A DNA stretch of 64,000 bases from Mesorhizobium sp. WSM4311. Its GTDB lineage: Bacteria; Pseudomonadota; Alphaproteobacteria; Rhizobiales; Rhizobiaceae. Positions 57,868-64,000 of the stretch are shown here, in pieces (position 1 is the stretch's first letter; each line of letters starts with the position of its first letter). The translations under genes were made by a program, and so were the position numbers. The notes below the pieces were generated by a model that worked only from the letters and a program-made list of their open reading frames with translations, had not been told where the DNA came from and searched no databases. The stretch is taken from contig NZ_NSFV01000003.1 of assembly GCF_002295115.1 (NCBI RefSeq), positions 558,001 to 622,000 on the forward strand. The letters run 5' to 3'.

Positions 57868-59976
57868 TCAATCCGCCTTGCGCAGCCAGACCTTGTTGTC
57901 GTGGAAGGCAGCACCGCCATAGGGCGCGGGTGCATCGGCGCCTGTCAGCACGTTGATGCCCTCGCCGCGCTCATGCGCGCTGTTCGGCCAGATGCCTTCG
58001 GCGATCACCACGCCGCGCTTGATGCCGTCGAAGAATTTGGCATGCAGCACCAGCTCGCCGCGCAGGTTGCCGACCTCGACACGGTCGCCGTCGGCAAGCC
58101 CAAGGTCCGCTGCGTCGTCGGGATGCAGGAGGAGTGCCGGCCTGCCTTCCTTTTCCTTCGACACCGGCGTTTCGGCAAAGGTCGAGTTGAGGAAGTTGCG
58201 CGCCGGCGAGGTCGTCAGCCGGAATGGATGCGCTTCGTCGGCCACTTCGATCAGGTCGACATGGTCGGGAAACTCAGGCAGCCGTTCCACCGGTCCGAAC
58301 AGGCCCATGCTCTTCGGCGGCCGGTTGGGAGCCGCCTGGCCGGTCCAGTCGGCGCGGAAGCGGAATTTACCATCCGCATGGCCAAACCCGTTGATAAAAT
58401 GCGCGGCCTCGAAATCCGGCTGCAGATCGACCCATTTCTGCTCTTTCAAGCTGTCGAAACTGCCCAGCCCACGCTTGCCGAGAATGATGTCAATATGCTG
58501 CTGTTCGGTCAGGCCGAAACCCGGGCGGTCTGCGACCCCCAGGCGCGCGGCGAGTTGCTCGATGACGAAATGGTTGGTGCGCGGCCCTTCCGGCGGCTCG
58601 ATCAGCTTGGGCCCGAGCGTGATGTGCTGGTTGCCGCCGCCCTTGTAGACGTCGTCATGTTCGAGAAACATCGTCGCCGGCAGCACGACATCGGCCAGCC
58701 TGGCGGTGTCGGTCATGAACTGCTCGTGCACGCAAGTGAACAGGTCGTCGCGCAGAAAGCCCTGCCTTACCAGCCGCTGCTCCGGCGCGACATTCACCGG
58801 GTTGGTGTTCTGGATCAGCATTGCCGTCACCGGCGGCCCGCCGTAGAGCGCGTCGCCGGCGCCGGTCAGCACCGGGCCGATGCGCGAATGGTCGAGATGG
58901 CGGATCGAGGGATCGCGCATCCTGGTGCCTTCCAGCACCTCCTGGTTGAGCTTGAAGATGCCGGAATTCGAATGGAAGGCGCCGCCGCCCTCATACTGCC
59001 AGCTGCCCGTGACCGCGGCGATGCAGGAAGCGGCATGCATGTTGACGGCGCCGTTGCGCTGGCGGGCGAAGCCGTAGCCGAGACGGAAATAGGTTTTCTT
59101 GGTCGTGCCAACGAGGTGGGCAAAGGCCTCGATCTCGGTGACCGACAGGCCCGTGATCTCGGCCGCCCATTCAGGGGATCGTGTCCGAAGATGCGCCTCC
59201 AGCCCCTTCGGGTCGTCGGTGTATTTTTCGAGATAGGCGCGGTCGGCCAGGCCTTCCCTGAACAGCACATGCATGACCGCGCAGGCCAGCGCGCCGTCGG
59301 TACCGGGCTTCAGCACAAGGCCCATGTCGGCCTGCTTCATCGTCGCGTTTTCATAGACGTCGACGACGACGATCTTAGCGCCGCGTTCCTTGCGCGCCTT
59401 GATGGCATGGGTCATCACATTGACCTGCGTGACCACGGCATTGGTGCCCCAGATCACCACGCAGTCGGATTTCGCCATTTCGCGCGGGTCGGGCCCACGC
59501 AAGGCGCCCGCCCCCATCATCCAGCCGGTCCAGGCGAGATTGGTGCAGATCGACCCGAAGAAGCCCGAATATTTCTTGGCGTGACGCAGCCGGTCGATGC
59601 CGTCGCGCTGCACCAGCCCCATCGTGCCGGCATAGAAATAAGGCCAGACCGTCTCCGAGCCGTATTTATCTTCGGCCGCGATGAACTTTTCGGCGACGAG
59701 GTCGAGCGCGGCCTCCCAGCTCGCTTCCTGCCAGACGCCGTCGCCTTTGGAGCCGGCGCGGATCAGCGGCTTCAGCAAGCGGTCGGGGTGGTGGACACGG
59801 TCGGCATAGCGCGCGACCTTGGCGCAGACGACGCCGGATGTGTAGCTGTTGGCCTTGGCGCCATGGACACGGCCGATGCGGTTGCCGTCGAGCAACTCGA
59901 CCTCGAGCGCGCAGGTGGACGGGCAATCATGCGGACAGGCCGAATGGCCGATGCGGAGCTTGGCGTGCTGGTTCAT
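57868..59976 (-). CDS. Molybdopterin oxidoreductase
   Basis: At 702 residues with an N-terminal 4Fe-4S motif CPHDCPSTCALEVELLDG ... VVCAKVARYAD (CxxDCxxxC type), then the Mo-bisPGD domain (WPYFYAGTMGLVQRDGIDRL, RLGYGFARQRNGAVNMHA) and the C-terminal dinucleotide-binding domain. It resembles formate-dehydrogenase/BisC-like anaerobic dehydrogenases without a Sec or Cys ligand obvious to me. No twin-arginine signal is seen, so it acts in the cytoplasm. Confidence 0.88.
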   Translation of the reverse strand: MNQHAKLRIGHSACPHDCPSTCALEVELLDGNRIGRVHGAKANSYTSGVVCAKVARYADRVHHPDRLLKPLIRAGSKGDGVWQEASWEAALDLVAEKFIAAEDKYGSETVWPYFYAGTMGLVQRDGIDRLRHAKKYSGFFGSICTNLAWTGWMMGAGALRGPDPREMAKSDCVVIWGTNAVVTQVNVMTHAIKARKERGAKIVVVDVYENATMKQADMGLVLKPGTDGALACAVMHVLFREGLADRAYLEKYTDDPKGLEAHLRTRSPEWAAEITGLSVTEIEAFAHLVGTTKKTYFRLGYGFARQRNGAVNMHAASCIAAVTGSWQYEGGGAFHSNSGIFKLNQEVLEGTRMRDPSIRHLDHSRIGPVLTGAGDALYGGPPVTAMLIQNTNPVNVAPEQRLVRQGFLRDDLFTCVHEQFMTDTARLADVVLPATMFLEHDDVYKGGGNQHITLGPKLIEPPEGPRTNHFVIEQLAARLGVADRPGFGLTEQQHIDIILGKRGLGSFDSLKEQKWVDLQPDFEAAHFINGFGHADGKFRFRADWTGQAAPNRPPKSMGLFGPVERLPEFPDHVDLIEVADEAHPFRLTTSPARNFLNSTFAETPVSKEKEGRPALLLHPDDAADLGLADGDRVEVGNLRGELVLHAKFFDGIKRGVVIAEGIWPNSAHERGEGINVLTGADAPAPYGGAAFHDNKVWLRKAD

Positions 59977-60059
59977 GACGCATGTCTAGCGAGTTTCGCA
60001 CGTGGCGTGTAGGGCCAGATAGCGCCCTTCCTTCTCTCCCAAACGAAAGAACGCTCCCC

Positions 60060-61937
60060 CTACTCCGCCGTGCCTTCCTCATACTCGGCCGACATGGTCA
60101 GCCATTTTTCTTCGTGGCCGGCCAGCGTCTGGGCGAGTTGCGAGCGCTCCTTGGCCAGGCGCGTCGCCGTCGAGGGATCCTTTTCATAGATCGCCGGATT
60201 GGCCAGTTCGTCCTCGATGCCGTCGATGCGTTTGCGGAGGCGGTCCATCAGCGCCTCGGTGGCGCGGATTTCCTTGGCCAGCGGTTCGAAGGCGGCGCGG
60301 CGCGCCGCCGCATCGCGGCGGCGGTCGGCTTTTGACGCCTTGTCGGCCTCGCGCTTGCCGCGGCGGTCGCCGGACACGCCGGTGACCAGCGTCTTGTAGT
60401 CCTCCAGGTCGCCATCATAGGGGTTGACCGCGCCATCCTTGACCAGCCACAGCCGATCCGCGGTCGCCTCAAGCAAATGGCGGTCGTGCGAGATCAGGAT
60501 GACGGCCCCGGGAAATTCGTTCAGCGCATGGATCAGCGATTCACGGCTGTCGATGTCGAGATGGTTGGTCGGTTCGTCGAGAATGAACAGGTTCGGCCCC
60601 TCGAAGGCCGACAGGCCCATCAAAAGGCGCGCCTTCTCGCCACCGGACAGGTCCTTGGCGGGCGTATTCATCTTCTCGGTCGTCAGACCGAACTGGGCGA
60701 CGCGGCCGCGCACCTTGGATTCCGGCGCCTCCGGCATCAGCCGGCGGACATGCTCATAGGCGTTTTCGTCCGGACGCAGATCGTCGAGCTGATGCTGGGC
60801 GAAGATCGCCACCTTCAGCCCGGGCGCCACCGTCATGGTCCCGCTCTCCTGCTTGAGGCGGCCCGACAGCAGCTTGGCGAAGGTCGACTTGCCGTTGCCG
60901 TTGGCGCCAAGCAGCGCGATGCGGTCGTCGGCGTCGATGCGCAACGTCATCTTCTTCAGGATCGGCTGGCCTTCGGTGTAGCCGACATTGACGTTGTTCA
61001 GCGCCACGATCGGCGATGCCACGGTCTTCACCGGTTCGGGGAAAGAGAACGGCCGCACCGAATCGTTCACGATCGCCGCGATCGGCTTCATCTTTTCCAG
61101 GGCCTTGATGCGTGACTGCGCCTGTCTGGCCTTGGACGCCTTGGCGCGGAACCGCTCGACGAAGGATTCCATATGCTTGCGGGCGGCCTCCTGTTTGACG
61201 CGGCCCTTTTCCTGCAATTCCTTCTGCTCGGTGTATTGGCGCTCGAACTGATCGTAGCCGCCGCGCCAGAAGGTCAGCTTCTTCTGGTCGAGATGAACGA
61301 TCGAGTTGACGGCACGGTTGAGCAGGTCGCGGTCGTGCGAAATCAGCAGAACCGTGTGTGGGTATTTCGACACGTAATTTTCCAGCCACAGCGTGCCTTC
61401 GAGGTCGAGATAGTTGGTCGGCTCGTCGAGCAGCAGCAGATCAGGCTCTGAAAACAGCACGGCGGCCAACGCCACGCGCATGCGCCAGCCGCCGGAGAAG
61501 GACGAGGCCGGCCGGCGCTGCGCTGCGTCATCGAAGCCGAGGCCGGCGAGGATGGTGGCCGCGCGGGACTCGGCCGAATGCGCGTCGATGTCGGCCAGCC
61601 GCATGTGAATATCGGCGATGCGGTGCGGATCGGCCGCGGTCTTTTCCTCTTCGAGCAGCGCCGTGCGTTCGAGGTCGGCCTTGAGCACGATCTCGATCAG
61701 CGGCTCCTCGGTTCCCGGCGCTTCCTGCGCCACCTGGCCGATGCGCGTGTTCTTCGGCAGGCCGATCGAACCGGTCTCGGAGGGAAAATCGCCGGTGATG
61801 GCCTTGAACAGCGTCGTCTTGCCGGTGCCGTTGCGGCCGACAAGGCCGGCCTTGGTGCCGGCCGGCAAGGTCAGCGAGGCATGGTCGAGAAGCAGGCGCC
61901 CGGCCATGCGGAGCGAAAGGTCGTTGATGATCAGCAT
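60060..61937 (-). CDS. ABC-F family ATPase
   Basis: At 625 residues with two ABC domains: GLVGRNGTGKTTLFKAI and ALLGANGNGKSTFAKLL, signatures FSGGWRMRVALA and LSGGEKARLLMG, and DEPTNYLD / DEPTNHLD. There are no membrane segments and a coiled-coil C-terminus, as in YheS/Uup. Such proteins act on the ribosome. The start at 61937 is used; upstream codons are unlike the family. Confidence 0.92.
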   Translation of the reverse strand: MLIINDLSLRMAGRLLLDHASLTLPAGTKAGLVGRNGTGKTTLFKAITGDFPSETGSIGLPKNTRIGQVAQEAPGTEEPLIEIVLKADLERTALLEEEKTAADPHRIADIHMRLADIDAHSAESRAATILAGLGFDDAAQRRPASSFSGGWRMRVALAAVLFSEPDLLLLDEPTNYLDLEGTLWLENYVSKYPHTVLLISHDRDLLNRAVNSIVHLDQKKLTFWRGGYDQFERQYTEQKELQEKGRVKQEAARKHMESFVERFRAKASKARQAQSRIKALEKMKPIAAIVNDSVRPFSFPEPVKTVASPIVALNNVNVGYTEGQPILKKMTLRIDADDRIALLGANGNGKSTFAKLLSGRLKQESGTMTVAPGLKVAIFAQHQLDDLRPDENAYEHVRRLMPEAPESKVRGRVAQFGLTTEKMNTPAKDLSGGEKARLLMGLSAFEGPNLFILDEPTNHLDIDSRESLIHALNEFPGAVILISHDRHLLEATADRLWLVKDGAVNPYDGDLEDYKTLVTGVSGDRRGKREADKASKADRRRDAAARRAAFEPLAKEIRATEALMDRLRKRIDGIEDELANPAIYEKDPSTATRLAKERSQLAQTLAGHEEKWLTMSAEYEEGTAE

Positions 61938-62067
61938 GGCCGCGCTTTTGCACCGGACATCAACTCTTCGCAAGACCTTGCGGGCCAGCTGGCCGCACAA
62001 GGCCTGAAACACAGGCGGGAGCGCGAGGCGAATTGGTGGCCACCAGAAGATATTCTCGCAAGGCGAT

Positions 62068-62325
62068 GTCGCGGCTTCAGCGAAAAGCGCCTGGCACGGC
62101 ACTTCTGCTGCTGGCAAATTTCGGCAAGGAGGAAAAGCCCGAACCCTTTCTCGGCAAGGTCAACCAGGAGACGCTTGCCGAAATGATCGGCACAACGCGA
62201 CCGGGAGTCAGCACTTCATGAACAAGTTCCGCGACCTCGGATTCATCGAGTACAATGGGAAACTCGTGGTGCACAGTTCGTTGCTGAACGTGGTTCTGCG
62301 CGATCAACCGCAAATCAGACGGTGA
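62068..62325 (+). pseudogene. Crp/Fnr-family regulator remnant (C-terminal HTH only)
   Basis: The pieces FSEKRLAR, ALLLLANFGKEEKPEPFLGK, NQETLAEMIGTTRPGVS and MNKFRDLGFIEYNGKLVVHS together make the normal DNA-binding end of a Crp/Fnr regulator, but they lie in different frames, with breaks near 62097 and 62215. The cyclic-nucleotide domain is missing. It is a decaying gene. Confidence 0.75.
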
Positions 62326-62367
62326 ACCCGGAAGGGCAAAGCCGCTTTCCGGGTTCCATTGGCTGTC

Positions 62368-62393
62368 GCGTCCAGGCCGGTTGGCCGGGACGC
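62368..62393 (-). terminator. Hairpin downstream of the MucR gene
   Basis: GCGTCC-a-GGCC and GGCC-g-GGACGC pair around GGTT immediately after the mucR stop. There is no T-tract, so it may be a weak or factor-assisted terminator or an mRNA end-protecting hairpin. Confidence 0.4.
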
Positions 62394-62400
62394 TTCGCGC

Positions 62401-62859
62401 TTAGCCAGCCGCCTTGCGCTTGGCACCCTTTGCCACGGCGGCCGGCGCTGCTGCCGGTTTGCGGCCAAGTCCCGTCGACTTTGCCAGTGCCGACCGGGTC
62501 GCCGAGTAATTCGGAGCGACCATCGGATAGTCCGGCGGCAGGCTCCATTTGGCCCGATAGTCGTCCGGGCTCAGACCATAGTCTGTCCTGAGGTGTCGCT
62601 TGAGCGACTTGAACTTCTTTCCGTCCTCCAGGCAGATGATGTAGTCGGGAAATACCGACTTTTTGGGGTTTACGGCCGGAACCAGGCTCGGGCTTTCCAC
62701 GACGACCGCGCCAGCCAGTTTTCGAACCGAGGCGCTGACGCTGGCAATCAGGTCAGGCAGGCCGGAAGCTGGGAGTGGATTGTTGCCGACATAGGCCGAG
62801 ACAATATCGGCCGTTAGCTCTATAACGGTCTTATCCTCGATATTTGACAATTCTTTCAT
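62401..62859 (-). CDS. Ros/MucR-family regulator lacking two zinc ligands
   Basis: At 152 residues from ATG 62859. It starts ELTADIVSAYVGNNPLPASG, typical MucR, and has the prokaryotic zinc-finger region YIICLEDGKKFKSLKRHLRT followed by DYGLSPDDYRAKWSLPPDYP. Where Ros has CxxC...H...H, here Cys is followed by Asp and the last His is Asp. M. loti homologs that fold and bind DNA without zinc show the same change. MucR controls exopolysaccharide, symbiosis and cell-cycle genes. The C-terminus is Ala/Lys-rich. Confidence 0.85.
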   Translation of the reverse strand: MKELSNIEDKTVIELTADIVSAYVGNNPLPASGLPDLIASVSASVRKLAGAVVVESPSLVPAVNPKKSVFPDYIICLEDGKKFKSLKRHLRTDYGLSPDDYRAKWSLPPDYPMVAPNYSATRSALAKSTGLGRKPAAAPAAVAKGAKRKAAG

Positions 62860-63010
62860 CCTATTTGCGAGAAAGCCATCCACCCCAGCGAAGACTTTCG
62901 TCGATGTATCTCTTTAACCGCGTCCCCCAACGGGCGCCAAGTGCCAAAACGAATCAAGACTTGGCGTCAACTATTTTTATGGAAAATCGACGCTGCGCAA
63001 ATTAGAAAAT

Positions 63011-63214
63011 CTAATACTTGGAAGCAGCAGACTTGGTCGTCCGAGCGTCGGCCAATATCTCAAGAATACGCCGCCAACGGGCACAGCGCCCGAAATCCTT
63101 CTGCTCAATCGCCTTTTCGGCCTTCATCGCCGCGTAGAGCGGTGCTTCGGCGCCAAATTCCTTGATCAGCCAATGCGCTTCCTGCCTGGCGAGACGTTCA
63201 TTGTCGTCAAACAT
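63011..63214 (-). CDS. Small protein of unknown function
   Basis: A 67-residue helical protein (MFDDNERLARQEAHWLIKEF, EKAIEQKDFGRCARWRRILE). Its start overlaps the transporter gene end by 8 bases, so it may be cotranscribed with it. No family recognised. Confidence 0.6.
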   Translation of the reverse strand: MFDDNERLARQEAHWLIKEFGAEAPLYAAMKAEKAIEQKDFGRCARWRRILEILADARTTKSAASKY

Positions 63215-64000
63215 AGTCTTGCACCTCCGAGCGCTCCAGGCCGACCGCGATACAACTGCCGATGACGAGGACGGCGCCGGCAATTGCGGTTGTCGTCAAC
63301 CGCTCACCGGACAGGGTCAGCAGCAATGTCGAGCCAATCGGCGTGAGATAGGCGACGACCGCGACCTTGCCGCTGCCTTCGAGCTTCAAGGCGCGCGACC
63401 AGAAGTAATAACCCAGTCCCATTGGGCCGGCGCCGAGATAGAGCCCCAGGGCGAGATCGACGCCGGAGGGCCAGGCGACGCCGTCGCCAGCGGACCATAG
63501 AAGCGTCAACGCGACGCCGACCAGCGACGAAGGCAGCAGCAGCCGATCGGGTGAAGTGGCGAGCCGTCCAACCATCACCGAATAGAAAGCCATGCACAGC
63601 GCGGACCCGAATGCGGCGAAATAGCCGAGGAGATTGCCCTGGAACCAGTTGCTCTCACGCCCTCCCGAAATCACCAGCGCAACGCCGGCGAAGCCAAGGG
63701 CCGCGGCAAGCCCCAGCATGACCGGACGCCGGGGATTGTCGAAGGCGATCACTGCCGCGGCGACCATCAAGGGCCAGGTATAGGCCACGAGATTGGCTTC
63801 GATTACCGGCATCGAGGCGAAGGCGACGTATTGCAGCACCATGGTGCCGACCAGACCGATGAATCCGACAGCGAGAGGAGCGAGTGTCGCCCTCGGCGCC
63901 ATTGGCCGCGCTTCCTCACGGTTCATGAGCCGGATCAAGGCGAAGACCAGTGCAGCTCCCGCAAATTGCAGGAACTGCACTTGCGACACCGGATGTGTTG
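63207..64000 (-). CDS. EamA/DMT-family transporter, 5' part outside the window
   Basis: At least 264 codons are open to the window edge. Nine or so membrane segments are visible with EamA features (VLQYVAFASMPVIEANLVAY, then GLYLGAGPMGLGYYFWSRAL near the end). Full members are about 290-300 residues, so some 30 N-terminal residues and the true start lie beyond base 64000. A GTG at 63989 is in frame but probably internal. Substrate unknown. Confidence 0.85.
   Translation of the reverse strand, partial: THPVSQVQFLQFAGAALVFALIRLMNREEARPMAPRATLAPLAVGFIGLVGTMVLQYVAFASMPVIEANLVAYTWPLMVAAAVIAFDNPRRPVMLGLAAALGFAGVALVISGGRESNWFQGNLLGYFAAFGSALCMAFYSVMVGRLATSPDRLLLPSSLVGVALTLLWSAGDGVAWPSGVDLALGLYLGAGPMGLGYYFWSRALKLEGSGKVAVVAYLTPIGSTLLLTLSGERLTTTAIAGAVLVIGSCIAVGLERSEVQDYV

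Overview
The window is high-GC DNA from a Rhizobiales chromosome, most likely Mesorhizobium. The evidence is two tandem secreted DUF680 proteins (a family concentrated in Mesorhizobium), a Ros/MucR regulator that lacks two zinc ligands as in Mesorhizobium loti homologs, and a typical rhizobial housekeeping block (hdaA, pgsA, purM-purN, a small NDUFS4-like complex I subunit).

Positions 1 to about 35.39 kb are most of a tailed temperate prophage (siphovirus-type). Its right end lies in a tRNA-Arg(TCT) gene, and its left end is outside the window because base 1 is still inside a tail-tip gene. From right to left: a tyrosine integrase beside the tRNA; a rightward early operon with ERF annealase, YqaJ-type exonuclease and HNH nuclease; an immunity region with divergent CI-like and Cro-like repressors and five 13-bp palindromic operators; a leftward early operon with a GapR-like (DUF2312) protein, a GcrA-like regulator, a C5 DNA methyltransferase, DUF1376 replication-type genes and a NusG-like factor; two secreted proteins; then the leftward late module (metallopeptidase, terminase, portal, DUF2213 protease/scaffold, capsid, connectors, tail tube, tail chaperones, tape measure, tail tip).

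Eight small genes face the other way at junctions along the leftward strand: a helix-turn-helix protein, two proteins of unknown family, a VanZ-like protein, an RMF-like microprotein, a third unknown, a PRC-barrel protein and DUF3072. A further unknown reading-frame pair supports a lambda G/GT-like -1 frameshift in the tail chaperones. The carriage of both a GcrA-like and a GapR-like protein, two families that in the host govern cell-cycle transcription and DNA topology, is the most interesting biology here. Two phage genes carry frameshifts, so the prophage may be slightly decayed or the assembly may contain errors.

Positions 35.4-64 kb are host chromosome: tRNA-Pro, a HEPN-like gene, hdaA-AI-2E transporter-pgsA, purMN, a SixA-like phosphatase, the DUF680 pair, a TctDE-like two-component system, an NMT1/TauT-type ABC importer, dapB, a UvrD-like helicase, a diaminopropionate ammonia-lyase/amidohydrolase cluster with a divergent Lrp regulator, a flavin oxidoreductase, a molybdopterin oxidoreductase, an ABC-F protein, a Crp/Fnr pseudogene, MucR and an EamA transporter cut by the window edge.
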